Source of the DNA: Stenotrophomonas sp. SAU14A_NAIMI4_5
Lineage (GTDB): Bacteria > Pseudomonadota > Gammaproteobacteria > Xanthomonadales > Xanthomonadaceae
Assembly: GCF_003086795.1 (NCBI RefSeq)
Contig: NZ_CP026003.1
Coordinates: forward strand, 348,455 to 412,454
Direction: 5' to 3'
Length of the DNA: 64,000 nucleotides
A program made the position numbers and the translations under genes. How positions within the stretch are numbered: the stretch's first letter is position 1; each line of letters starts with the position of its first letter. Positions 34,714 through 43,263 of this stretch are shown one piece after another. A model generated the notes under the pieces. The model was not told the DNA's origin, did not search any database, and worked only from the letters and a program-made list of their open reading frames with translations.

Positions 34714-34736
34714 GCCCGTACCGTGATGGTGCGGGC
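34714..34736. terminator. Hairpin between convergent csbD-like and hypothetical genes
   Basis: GCCCGTACC pairs with GGTGCGGGC (one wobble) across a 5-nt loop, between converging genes. No T-run follows, so this is only a candidate. Confidence 0.4.
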
Positions 34737-34751
34737 GTCGTGCTGTCTGCC

Positions 34752-35564
34752 TCAGCGTGCCGGCGGGTCGGGCACGTAGCGGTTGGGGAAGGCCTGCGGT
34801 TCGCGCGGCAGGCGCGAGCGCGTATCCAGCACGATGCCGCGTGCGCGCAGGTTGCGTGCGCTGTCGTAGCGCAGCTTTTGCACCTGGGCGGGGCCGCGGC
34901 TGGCGCGTTCGAATGCGGTGTCACGCACCTGCGAGGTCTCGCGGTCACCGTGGCCGGTGCCCAGTGCCGGGGCCTGCGACTTGGCGGCGTAGCCTTCGGC
35001 AACGCTGGCGCTGCTGTCAGCGGCCGATTCGGCCGCCGGGGCCGCGGGCGCCGGTGGCGGCAACTGCCGCAGGCGCGGTTCCGGGCGGGGCTGCGGGCGC
35101 CAGCGGTACATTTCGTTGAACACCGCAATGCCGATCACGCCCACATTGTCCGGCCGCCCGGTGCGGCTGGCATAGCTGCCGCCGGGGCTGCTGAACACGA
35201 ACTGGGCCACCTCGTCCTGGCTCTTGCGCCAGCCGGTGATGTCCGCGCTCTGGCCGGGGTTGAGCACGTAGCCGGTCTGCGAGGGATTGGCGTCTTCGCC
35301 GGAAATGGCATTGATGCCGTCCACCGACAGCACCACCAGCACGCGCCGCGGGCTGTCGTTGTACAGGCGCACGGCATAGCGATGGCCGCGCTCGCCAGTC
35401 ACCCAGCGCTGGCCGTCAGCCGGGTAGCTGCGCAGTTCGGTGCCGCGGTCGCGGTCGACCAGGCTCATGCGGACCGGGCCGTCCGTGGAGACCGGCGGCG
35501 GCAGCGGGGCCGGGCGGAAGCCGGCCAGGGGCAGGATCAGCAGCAGGGGCAGCAGGCGTTTCAT
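34752..35564 (-). CDS. Exported hypothetical protein
   Basis: This 270-residue protein starts MKRLLPLLLILPLAGF with a signal peptide. The middle (about 30-150) is strand-rich (RYAVRLYNDSPRRVLVVLSVDGIN, a GYVLNPGQSADITGW segment and YAS...GVIGIAVF), an immunoglobulin-like shape. It is followed by a Pro/Ala-rich linker and a C-terminal part with FERASRGPAQVQKLRYDSARNL (quoted in parts). It is divergent from trpS with a 108-bp gap. An upstream in-frame start is rejected because it would precede the signal peptide. The function is unknown. Confidence 0.68.
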   Translation of the reverse strand: MKRLLPLLLILPLAGFRPAPLPPPVSTDGPVRMSLVDRDRGTELRSYPADGQRWVTGERGHRYAVRLYNDSPRRVLVVLSVDGINAISGEDANPSQTGYVLNPGQSADITGWRKSQDEVAQFVFSSPGGSYASRTGRPDNVGVIGIAVFNEMYRWRPQPRPEPRLRQLPPPAPAAPAAESAADSSASVAEGYAAKSQAPALGTGHGDRETSQVRDTAFERASRGPAQVQKLRYDSARNLRARGIVLDTRSRLPREPQAFPNRYVPDPPAR

Positions 35565-35672
35565 CGGGCGTCTCCAGCGGGGTTGGGTGAACAAACGCGC
35601 CGCAGGCCCTGACGGGGTTGGTCGCGGGCACGGTAAACTGGCCCCGTTCATCGAAGGTTACCCCACGCAGTC

Positions 35673-36965
35673 ATGACGACCCGAGTTCTTACCGGCATTA
35701 CCCCCTCCGGCACGCCCCACCTGGGCAACTACGTTGGCGCCATCCGTCCGGCCATCGCGGCCAGCCGCGCGCCGGACATCGAGAGTTTCTTCTTCCTGGC
35801 CGACCTGCACAGCCTGATCAAATCGCAGGACCCGCAGCGCACCCAGCGCGCGACCCTGGAGATTGCGGCCAGCTGGCTGGCCTGCGGCCTCGACCCGGAA
35901 CACGTGTGGTTCTACCGCCAGAGCGACATCCGCGAAACCACCGAGCTGATGTGGTTCCTCACCGCCATCGCCAGCAAGGGCATCCTCAACCGTGCCCACG
36001 CCTACAAGGCGGCGGTGGACAAGAACCGTGAAGAGGGCGTGGACGAGGACGCGGGCGTCAGCGCCGGCCTGTTCATGTACCCGGTGCTGATGGCCGCCGA
36101 CATCCTCATCTTCAAGGCCAACCAGGTGCCGGTGGGCCGTGACCAGATCCAGCACATCGAGATGGCGCGCGATTTCGCCCAGCGCTTCAACCACGTGTAC
36201 GGCAAGGAGTATTTCCCGCTGCCGGACGTGGTGATCGACGAGCAGGTGGCGACCCTGGCGGGCCTGGACGGCCGCAAGATGAGCAAGAGCTACCACAACA
36301 CCATTCCGCTGTTCGTGCCGCGCGAGGAGCTGAAGAAGCTGGTGTTCTCGATCCTCACCGACTCGCGCGCACCGGGCGAACCGAAGGACACCGAGGGCTC
36401 GGCGCTGTTCCAGATGTACCAGGCCTTCGCCACCCCGGAACAGACCGCCGAATTCGCCAAGGCCTTCGCCGCCGGCATCAGCTGGGGCGATGCCAAGCAG
36501 CAGCTGTTCGAGCGCATCGACGGCGAACTGTCGCCGCTGCGCGAGCGCTACAACGCGCTGATGGCCGAGCCGGAGAAGATCGAAGCGCTGCTCAAGCGCC
36601 GTGGCCAGCAGCTGCGCGAGCAGCTGGCGGCCCCGCTGCTGGAAGAACTGCGCCATGCCGTGGGCCTGCGTGACCTGTCCAGCGCCGGCGACATCGCCAG
36701 CGAGGATGCTGGCGTCGCCCGCGCGGCACCGCCGCTGTTCAAGCAGTACCGCGAAAAGGACGGCCGCTTCTACTTCAAGCTGACCGCCGGCGACGGCACG
36801 CTGCTGATCCAGAGCGAAGGCTTCGATTCGCCGCGCGATGCCGGCCAGCTCATCGCCGTGATCAAGCAGGCCGAGCAGGGCGACCAGCTGCAGAGCGAGC
36901 TGTTCAAGCTGGAAGCCGAGGTCGATGCCGTGCTGGCCGCGCTGGCGGTGCTGCGCGCCGAATGA
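35673..36965 (+). CDS. trpS: Tryptophanyl-tRNA synthetase with C-terminal DUF1508-like extension
   Basis: This 430-residue class I synthetase charges tRNA-Trp. Signature motifs are TPHLGN (14-19, the HIGH equivalent) and KMSKS (202-206). Typical bacterial TrpS has about 330-350 residues; the extra C-terminus (about 355-430) contains YREKDGRFYFKLTAGDGTLLIQSEGF-like sequence (from about residue 359; core FYFKLTAGDG at 366-375), closely resembling one DUF1508/YegP repeat. The fusion seems fixed in Xanthomonadaceae, but the role of the extra domain is unknown. It overlaps no neighbour. A SMAG pair follows the stop. Confidence 0.93.
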   Translation: MTTRVLTGITPSGTPHLGNYVGAIRPAIAASRAPDIESFFFLADLHSLIKSQDPQRTQRATLEIAASWLACGLDPEHVWFYRQSDIRETTELMWFLTAIASKGILNRAHAYKAAVDKNREEGVDEDAGVSAGLFMYPVLMAADILIFKANQVPVGRDQIQHIEMARDFAQRFNHVYGKEYFPLPDVVIDEQVATLAGLDGRKMSKSYHNTIPLFVPREELKKLVFSILTDSRAPGEPKDTEGSALFQMYQAFATPEQTAEFAKAFAAGISWGDAKQQLFERIDGELSPLRERYNALMAEPEKIEALLKRRGQQLREQLAAPLLEELRHAVGLRDLSSAGDIASEDAGVARAAPPLFKQYREKDGRFYFKLTAGDGTLLIQSEGFDSPRDAGQLIAVIKQAEQGDQLQSELFKLEAEVDAVLAALAVLRAE

Positions 36966-36968
36966 CAG

Positions 36969-37027
36969 GTAGTGCCGGCCGCTGGCCGGCAACCGCACGG
37001 GACATGCCGGCCAGCGGCCGGCACCAC
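36969..37027. repeat. Inverted SMAG pair after trpS
   Basis: A plus copy (36969-36991, GTAG plus TGCCGGCC/GGCCGGCA stem) faces a minus copy (37005-37027, head GTGG instead of GTAG). It lies between two genes read in the same direction and can fold as two hairpins or one long stem. Confidence 0.8.
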
Positions 37028-37089
37028 CACGGCATTGCACCCATGGCATGATGCCCACGCGCCCCCGGCGCGATGACATGGAGTCTGCG

Positions 37090-37386
37090 ATGGCCTGGTT
37101 GTCGCTGCTGCTGTTCCTGCCCTGGTTCCTGCTGCTGGGCAGCCTGTACTGGCTGTTTCCGCGCCAGCCGCGCACCGCGCGGCGGCGCCTGTTCGATACC
37201 ACCACCCTGGCGCTGGCCTTCGCCCTGAGCATCGCCTCGATGCTGTGGGGCTACCACATCGGCCGGGTGCAGCCCGGCGCCGGCCCGATCTGGCCGCAGG
37301 TGCTGGCGGTGCTGTACGCCTATGGGGCGTTCCTGGCGGTGCTGGTGCTGGCCCTGCTGCTGCGGCCGAGATTCCTGGACCGGTAG
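37090..37386 (+). CDS. Small integral membrane protein, unknown
   Basis: This 98-residue protein has three hydrophobic segments (about 2-20, 37-55 and 70-90) joined by Arg-rich loops. The ATG at MAWLSLLLF has a GGAG site 6 bp before it; two earlier in-frame ATGs lack one. The stop TAG belongs to the GTAG head of the following SMAG repeat. No family recognised. Confidence 0.65.
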   Translation: MAWLSLLLFLPWFLLLGSLYWLFPRQPRTARRRLFDTTTLALAFALSIASMLWGYHIGRVQPGAGPIWPQVLAVLYAYGAFLAVLVLALLLRPRFLDR

Positions 37387-37455
37387 TGCCGGCCGCTGGC
37401 CGGCACCTGCATTGTCCTGGCGATCCCGCGGTTGCCGGCCAGCGGCCGGCACTAC
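37383..37455. repeat. Inverted SMAG pair overlapping a stop codon
   Basis: The plus copy (37383-37405) begins with the GTAG that supplies the stop codon of the membrane-protein gene. The minus copy is 37433-37455. Both have the TGCCGGCC/GGCCGGCA-type stem seen after trpS. Confidence 0.85.
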
Positions 37456-37535
37456 CCGACCAAAGCCGCATCGAACCGGCCCCACGCCCGCGCCTACCAT
37501 GGGGGTCTGTTCCTGATCCTGCCAGGTGCGTGCCG

Positions 37536-38468
37536 ATGACCGCCGATCCCAGCATCCACACCATCGATACCGGCTTCCAGCGTCCCGACTTCGACGCGGC
37601 CTACCTCATCGTCGAGAACGGCCGTGCGGCCTTCGTCGATTGCGGCACCGGCCTGTCCGTGCCGGCCATGCTGCAGGCGCTGGCCGATGCCGGGCTGGGC
37701 GTGGAGGCGGTGGACTGGTTGCTGCTGACCCACGTGCACCTGGACCACGCCGGTGGCGCCGGCCTGCTGATGCAGCAGCTGCCGAACGCGAAAGCCGTAC
37801 TGCACCCGCGCGGCGCGCCGCACATGATCGACCCGACCCGGCTGATTGCCGGTGCCACTGCGGTCTACGGCGCCGAGGAAATCGCACGCAGCTACGGCCG
37901 CATCGAAGCGATTCCCGAGGCCCGCGTGGTGGTGGCCGAAGACGGCCACCGCATCGACCTGGCCGGCCGTGAACTGCTGTTGCTGCACACGCCGGGGCAT
38001 GCGCTGCACCACTACTGCGTGTGGGATGCGCGCAGCCGCAGCTGGTTCACCGGCGATACCTTCGGCATCTCCTACCGCGAGCTGGACAGTGCGCAGGGTG
38101 CCTTCATCTTTCCCACGTCCTCGCCGGTGCAGTTCGATCCGGAGGCGATGAAGGCGTCGATCCAGCGCATGCTGGGCTACGGCCCGCAGGCGATGTACCT
38201 CACTCACTATGGCCGCGTGCAGCAGGTGCAGAAGCTGGCCGACGACCTGTTCGAGCAGATCGATGCGATGGCGACGATCGGCCGCCAGTGCGATGGGCGC
38301 CCGGACCGCCACCGTTGCCTGCTGGCCGCGCTGCAGGCGCTGTACCTGGAGCGTGCGCAGCAGCATGGCTGCGCGCTGGATCAGGCCGCGGTAGCCGAGG
38401 TGCTGGCGATGGACATCGAGCTGAACGCGCAGGGCCTGGCCTGCTGGCTGGACCGCGCATCCCGCTGA
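37536..38468 (+). CDS. Metallo-beta-lactamase-fold hydrolase
   Basis: This 310-residue cytoplasmic protein has the zinc motif THVHLDHAGG (HxHxDH), a later HTPGHALHHYCVWD with a zinc histidine, and GDTFGI with the bridging aspartate. These define the MBL superfamily; the substrate cannot be told (glyoxalase II-like or lactonase-like activities are known in the family). The C-terminal ~90 residues are helical. The frame is open far upstream, but the ATG at MTADPSIHTIDTGF is the first that fits the fold. Confidence 0.85.
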   Translation: MTADPSIHTIDTGFQRPDFDAAYLIVENGRAAFVDCGTGLSVPAMLQALADAGLGVEAVDWLLLTHVHLDHAGGAGLLMQQLPNAKAVLHPRGAPHMIDPTRLIAGATAVYGAEEIARSYGRIEAIPEARVVVAEDGHRIDLAGRELLLLHTPGHALHHYCVWDARSRSWFTGDTFGISYRELDSAQGAFIFPTSSPVQFDPEAMKASIQRMLGYGPQAMYLTHYGRVQQVQKLADDLFEQIDAMATIGRQCDGRPDRHRCLLAALQALYLERAQQHGCALDQAAVAEVLAMDIELNAQGLACWLDRASR

Positions 38469-38540
38469 CCCGTAGGCCTGCGCGGCGGTGTCACGACCAC
38501 GTTACACTCTGGTGACTCCCCTTCCTGCCGTGGTATTGCC

Positions 38541-40202
38541 GTGAATCCGATGCGTGTGTTGCTGCTGTCGTCCTGCCTCTTCGTCGGGGGCCTGGCCCAT
38601 GCGGCCAACGACCTGCCCGGTGGCGGCATCGATCCGCAGGCACTGTCGCGTCACGTGCAGGTGCTGGCGTCCGACGAATTCGAAGGCCGCGCACCGGCCA
38701 GCGAGGGCGAAGAGCGCACCGTGCAGTATCTGATCGAGCAGTTCCGCAGCTACGGCCTGCAGCCCGGCGGCCCCGATGGCAGCTGGGTGCAGCAGGTGCC
38801 GCTGGTGCGCGCGCAGCTGGACGGCCCGGCCAAGGCCAGCCTGCAGCTGAAGAAGGGCAAGCGCACGCTGGCCAATGGCGTGGACGTGACCCTGCAGAGC
38901 CTGCAGCCGCGCAAGCGCGTGCAGATCAACAACGCACCGCTGGTGTTCGTCGGCTATGGCATCGACGCACCGGAACGCCACTGGAACGATTACAAGGACG
39001 TGGATCTGCACGGCAAGATTGCCGTGGTGCTGATCAACGACGCCGACTTCGAAGCCGATGCGCCGGGTGCGTTCGACGGCAAGGCGGTGACCTACTACGG
39101 CCGCTGGACCTACAAGTTCGAGGAAGCCGCGCGCCGCGGTGCCGAGGGTGTCCTGATCGTGCACGAGACCGCGCCGGCCGCCTACGGCTGGGCCACGGTG
39201 AAGAGCTCGGGCACCTCGCCGCTGTTCGACATCGAGCGCGGCCAGGCCGAAGCGATGGCCCAGCACACGCCGCTGCGTGGCTGGATGCAGCGCGAGCTGG
39301 CCGAGGCGATCTTCGCCGACGCCGGCCTGGATTTCGACGCCGAGAAGCGCAAGGCCATGCAGGCCGACTTCCGTCCGGTGGTGCTGGACAACGCCAAGCT
39401 GAGCGTGGATTTCGCGATCAAGCGCGAGCCGGTGGTGACCCGCAACGTGGTGGCCAAGCTGCCCGGCGGCGAGCATGGCGATGAGGCCGTGATCTTCTCC
39501 GCGCACTGGGATGCGTTTGGTATCGGCCAGCCCGATGCCAAGGGTGACCGCATCCGCCATGGCGCCATCGACAACGCCACCGGCGTGGCCACCGTGCTGG
39601 AACTGGGCCGCGTGTTCGCTGCCGGCCCGCAGCCGCAGCGCAGCCTGTACTTCGTCGCCCTGACGGCCGAAGAGAAGGGCCTGCTGGGTGCCAGCTACTA
39701 TGCCGCACACCCGCTGGCACCGCTGGAAAAGACCGCGGCCGTGCTGAACATCGAAATGTTCAGCCCGGATGGCGCGACCCGTGACATCGCCTCGTGGGGC
39801 AAGGGCCGGGTGTCGCTGGAAGGCGACCTGGAACGCGTGGCCAAGGCCCGTGGCCGCAGTTACAGCCCCGACCCGAACCTGGAAGCGGGCTTCTTCTACC
39901 GCGCGGATCACTTCGCCTTTGCCCGCCTGGGCGTGCCGGCCATCACCATCGGCCCGGGCCTGGACAAGCTGGACGGCGGCGTCGAGGCCGGCCGCGCGCT
40001 GCGCGAGAAGTACTTCGCCGACTGCTACCACCAGGCCTGCGACGCCTGGACCCCGAGCTGGGACCCGGCCGGCCATGCCGCCGACACCCTGCTGGTCTAC
40101 GACCTGGGCGCCGAGCTGGCCAACAGCCGCCGCTGGCCGCAGTGGGAGAAGGAGTCGGAATTCCACGGCGCCCGCGAGAAGAGCGACGCCGCCCGCCGTT
40201 GA
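38541..40202 (+). CDS. Secreted M28-family zinc peptidase
   Basis: This 553-residue protein has a signal peptide (MNPMRVLLLSSCLFVGGLAHA). A PA-type insert at about 120-240 precedes the catalytic domain, which shows HWDAFGIG (zinc His), DNATGVA (bridging Asp), AEEKGLLGASYYA (catalytic Glu) and DHFAFARLGVPAI (last zinc His). M28 enzymes are aminopeptidases. The GTG start is used; an ATG three codons later is possible. It is probably periplasmic or secreted, for peptide breakdown. Confidence 0.9.
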   Translation: MNPMRVLLLSSCLFVGGLAHAANDLPGGGIDPQALSRHVQVLASDEFEGRAPASEGEERTVQYLIEQFRSYGLQPGGPDGSWVQQVPLVRAQLDGPAKASLQLKKGKRTLANGVDVTLQSLQPRKRVQINNAPLVFVGYGIDAPERHWNDYKDVDLHGKIAVVLINDADFEADAPGAFDGKAVTYYGRWTYKFEEAARRGAEGVLIVHETAPAAYGWATVKSSGTSPLFDIERGQAEAMAQHTPLRGWMQRELAEAIFADAGLDFDAEKRKAMQADFRPVVLDNAKLSVDFAIKREPVVTRNVVAKLPGGEHGDEAVIFSAHWDAFGIGQPDAKGDRIRHGAIDNATGVATVLELGRVFAAGPQPQRSLYFVALTAEEKGLLGASYYAAHPLAPLEKTAAVLNIEMFSPDGATRDIASWGKGRVSLEGDLERVAKARGRSYSPDPNLEAGFFYRADHFAFARLGVPAITIGPGLDKLDGGVEAGRALREKYFADCYHQACDAWTPSWDPAGHAADTLLVYDLGAELANSRRWPQWEKESEFHGAREKSDAARR

Positions 40203-40204
40203 AG

Positions 40205-40331
40205 GGAGTGCCGGCCGCTGGCCGGCAATCCGGTGCGACGACGGAGGTAGAGTCGACTGTTAGTCGACTATGCGCGAAGCGCGGGTTTCATGCCTCGTTA
40301 GGGAGAGCAGTCGACTAACAGTCGACTCTAC
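40205..40331. repeat. SMAG cluster after the M28 peptidase gene
   Basis: A degenerate copy (40205-40227, head GGAG, TGCCGGCC stem) is followed by an inverted pair: 40247-40269 (+) and 40309-40331 (-), each GTAG plus an AGTCGACT/AGTCGACT stem. The pair can form a long cruciform between converging genes. Confidence 0.85.
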
Positions 40332-40341
40332 CCAGCCGCGC

Positions 40342-40677
40342 TCATCGGCGCCGGCGCAGCAGCGCCCACGCGCCCCAGCCACTGGCGGCGAGCACGGCCA
40401 GATAGCACACCACCATCGTGCGCATGCCCATCGGGTGCAGTTGCCCGCCGCGCGGGTGGGTACTCATCGCCATCGAGCTGTGGCCACTGCCCAGGTCGAC
40501 TGCCAGCTGCAGCACCAATGCGGCAGAGAACACCAGCAAGGCCACCCCGAAGCCGATGCGCGGCCATGAGGCCTGCGCGCTGGGGCGGCGCAGCAGCCAG
40601 GCCAGTGCCGTGGCTGCGGCAAGCGCCGCCGCGATCCACATCAGCGGCGACGCCGGAGACGTAGCAGCCACCGGCAT
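40342..40677 (-). CDS. Small membrane protein, unknown
   Basis: This 111-residue protein has three transmembrane segments (about 12-28, 43-62 and 84-103) and a Met/His-rich loop (SSMAMSTHPRGGQLHPMGM) that could bind a metal. It lies 31 bp downstream of the MHS transporter gene and could be in its operon. An in-frame start 29 codons upstream would overlap the transporter gene and is unlikely. Confidence 0.55.
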   Translation of the reverse strand: MPVAATSPASPLMWIAAALAAATALAWLLRRPSAQASWPRIGFGVALLVFSAALVLQLAVDLGSGHSSMAMSTHPRGGQLHPMGMRTMVVCYLAVLAASGWGAWALLRRRR

Positions 40678-40708
40678 TGCACCGGTGGCTGCGATCAGTA
40701 CGACGCCC

Positions 40709-42043
40709 TTACTTGCGGGTGCCGTCGAGCCAGTTCGGGCCCTTGTTGGTGAGGAAGAAGACATAGACCACCAACGATACCGCGATTGTGGCCGTGACGT
40801 AGATGGCGAACCAGTCGACGTGGCCGGTCTTCAGCGCGCCCTGGTACAGCAGCGGGGCGGTACCACCGAACAGCGAGTTGGCCAGCGCATAGCCCAGGCC
40901 CACGCCAAGTGCACGGATGTGGGTGGGGAACAGTTCGGCCTTCACCACCGCGTTGATGGAGGTGTAGCCGGTGAGGATGACAAAGCCCAGCGCCAGGGTC
41001 AGGAAGGCGAGGGTGGCATCGTGCTGGTGCGGCAGCTGGGTGATCAGGTACCAGCTGTACAGCACGCCGCCCACGCCGAAGAACACCAGCAGGCTCTTGC
41101 GGCCGATGATGTCCGACAGCCAGCCGCCGACCGGCTGCAGCACCATCAGGAACGTCAGCACGCCAAGGTTGACCAGGGTGGCGGTCATCGGATCATCCGC
41201 GGCAAACGCGCTCTGGATCATCTTCGGGCCGTTCACCGAGTAGGTGTAGAAGGCAATGGTGCCGCCGGCGGTGATCAGGAAGCACAGCAGCAGCGGGCGC
41301 CACTGGTGCACGATCAGTTCGTACATCGAACCGGACTTCTTCGCCTTGCCCTCGCGTGCGGCCTCGATCGACGATTCTTCCATCGTCTCGTCCATGCCCC
41401 GGCGCAGCCAGAACACCACGACCGCGGCGATGCCACCGATGCCGAACGCGATGCGCCAGCCGAATTCGGAAATCTCCGGCTTGCCCCAGAAGTTCAGCAT
41501 CAGGAACAGGGTGAGCTGCGCCAGCACGTGGCCGCCGACCAGGGTGACGTAATGGAACGAGGACAGGAAGCCACGGCGGCCGGGAATGGCGGCCTCGGAC
41601 ATGTAGGTGGCGCTGGCGCCGTACTCGCCGCCGGTGGCGAAGCCCTGCAGCAGGCGTGCGAACAGCAGGATGATCGCCGCCCAGATGCCGATGCTGGCCG
41701 CCGTGGGCGTGATCGCGATGAGGAAGGAGCAGACGGCCATCAGGGTGACCGACACGGTGAGTGCCAGGCGACGGCCGTGGCGGTCCGCGAAGCGGCCGAA
41801 GAACCAGGCGCCGATCGGGCGCATCAGGAACGTGGCGGCGAAGATCGCCCACACGTACATGGTGGAGTTCTTGTCTTCGGGCGAGAAGAACTGCGATTCG
41901 AAGTACACGGCGAACACCGAGTACACGTAGACGTCATACCACTCCACCAAGTTGCCGGCGGAGCCTTTGAGGGTATTGGAGATCGAGCGGCGCAGCGCGG
42001 CGCCGTCGGTGCTGGGGACAGCAGGTTGGGACGTGGTGCTCAT
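40709..42043 (-). CDS. MHS-family major facilitator transporter (alpha-ketoglutarate permease-like)
   Basis: This 444-residue, 12-TM protein has GNLVEWYDVYVYSVFAVYF near the N-terminus, FGRFADRHGRRLAL at the 2-3 loop, GFATGGEYGASATYMSEAA, and a second-half WLSDIIGRKSLL loop, the marks of metabolite:H+ symporters such as KgtP and ProP. The closest resemblance by eye is to KgtP, a 2-oxoglutarate/H+ symporter, but substrate is not certain. The start MSTTSQPAV was chosen; upstream residues are not homologous. Confidence 0.85.
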   Translation of the reverse strand: MSTTSQPAVPSTDGAALRRSISNTLKGSAGNLVEWYDVYVYSVFAVYFESQFFSPEDKNSTMYVWAIFAATFLMRPIGAWFFGRFADRHGRRLALTVSVTLMAVCSFLIAITPTAASIGIWAAIILLFARLLQGFATGGEYGASATYMSEAAIPGRRGFLSSFHYVTLVGGHVLAQLTLFLMLNFWGKPEISEFGWRIAFGIGGIAAVVVFWLRRGMDETMEESSIEAAREGKAKKSGSMYELIVHQWRPLLLCFLITAGGTIAFYTYSVNGPKMIQSAFAADDPMTATLVNLGVLTFLMVLQPVGGWLSDIIGRKSLLVFFGVGGVLYSWYLITQLPHQHDATLAFLTLALGFVILTGYTSINAVVKAELFPTHIRALGVGLGYALANSLFGGTAPLLYQGALKTGHVDWFAIYVTATIAVSLVVYVFFLTNKGPNWLDGTRK

Positions 42044-42355
42044 CTGGGTGAGGATCCTCGATGCGGTGCTTCCATGCGGGAAAGATCGGTGCCAGGGGCG
42101 CGCGTGGGGCGCTGCCAGCCAGCCTCCTAGGTACTGCATCCCACGTCAACGCCGGGTGCCGGAGGGGCGGGCAAGGCATGGGGACCGCACAGGGTGACAG
42201 CGGCCCGCAGGGGGGACCATAGCTAGATCGTCGTACGCGATGTCGTGCGCTGCGCGTTCAGTAAAGTCCTGCAAGGCCTGCGCGACTGCCGGAAGCGGGG
42301 TTGCTCCGTCACCCGAACCTTCTAGAATCCCTTTTCCCCTGCCTGCTGGTGCGTC
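42044..42355. other. Divergent intergenic region
   Basis: These 312 bp between the MHS transporter and yedA-like genes should contain both promoters. I see no repeat, RNA gene or clear operator. Confidence 0.4.
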
Positions 42356-43261
42356 ATGTCGGCTTCCCCTGTTCCTTCTGCGGCTGCCCCCCGGGGTGGC
42401 CTTGTCGCGCTGGCCTTGCTGCTGGTCTACGTGGTCTGGGGCTCGACCTACCTGGGCATCGCCAAGGCCCTGCACGGCGGCGCGCTGCCGCTCACCATGG
42501 TCTCCGGCAGCCGCTTCATCATCGCCGGCGGCCTGATGTACCTGGCCCTGCGCCTGTTCTGGAAGATGCCGCGGCCGAGCCTGCGGCAGTGGCGCAACCT
42601 GGTCATCATGGGCGTGACCATGCTGGTGCTGGGCAATGGCATGGTGGTGCTGGCCGAGCGTGAAGTGTCTTCCGGCCTGGCCGCAACAGCAGTGGCCTCG
42701 GTGCCGTTGTGGATGGCGCTGTTCTCCGCGTTTCGCGGCCAGCACGCCAGCCGCGGCGAATGGCTGGGCATCGCGGTCGGTTTCATCGGCGTGGTCTGGC
42801 TCAATGCCGGCAGCAGCCTCACGGCGTCGCCCACCGGGCTGGTGCTGCTCCTGATCGCACCGGTCGGCTGGGCATTCGGTTCGGTGTGGGCGCGCGGCCT
42901 GGATCTGCCCGGTCCGTTCATGACCGCTGCCGGGCAGATGATCTGCGGTGGCGTGCTGCTGGTGCTGATCGGCCTGGCGGTGGGCGAGCGCCCGACTACG
43001 CTGCCCGACACGGGCGGCCTGCTGGCCATGGCCTACCTGTGCGTGTTCGGTTCCATCGTGGCGTTCACCGCCTATGTCTGGCTGCTGCACAACGTGCGCC
43101 CGGCGCTGGCCGGCAGCTACGCCTACGTCAATCCGGTCATCGCGGTGCTGCTGGGCGCGGCACTGAATGGCGAGCAGTTCGGCTGGCGCGATTTCCTCGC
43201 GATGGCGGTCATCCTGCTGGGCGTGGTGGTGCTGACCATGGCAAGGACCTGGAAGAAGTGA
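42356..43261 (+). CDS. yedA: EamA-family permease, YedA-like
   Basis: This 301-residue, 10-TM drug/metabolite transporter has duplicated EamA domains. The motif VYVVWGSTYLGIAKAL near the N-terminus and ALAGSYAYVNPVIAVLLGAAL in the second half are typical of YedA/PecM-type exporters, whose substrates are unknown or include pigments and amino-acid derivatives. It lies 2 bp before a second EamA gene, so the two form an operon. Confidence 0.85.
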   Translation: MSASPVPSAAAPRGGLVALALLLVYVVWGSTYLGIAKALHGGALPLTMVSGSRFIIAGGLMYLALRLFWKMPRPSLRQWRNLVIMGVTMLVLGNGMVVLAEREVSSGLAATAVASVPLWMALFSAFRGQHASRGEWLGIAVGFIGVVWLNAGSSLTASPTGLVLLLIAPVGWAFGSVWARGLDLPGPFMTAAGQMICGGVLLVLIGLAVGERPTTLPDTGGLLAMAYLCVFGSIVAFTAYVWLLHNVRPALAGSYAYVNPVIAVLLGAALNGEQFGWRDFLAMAVILLGVVVLTMARTWKK

Positions 43262-43263
43262 GC

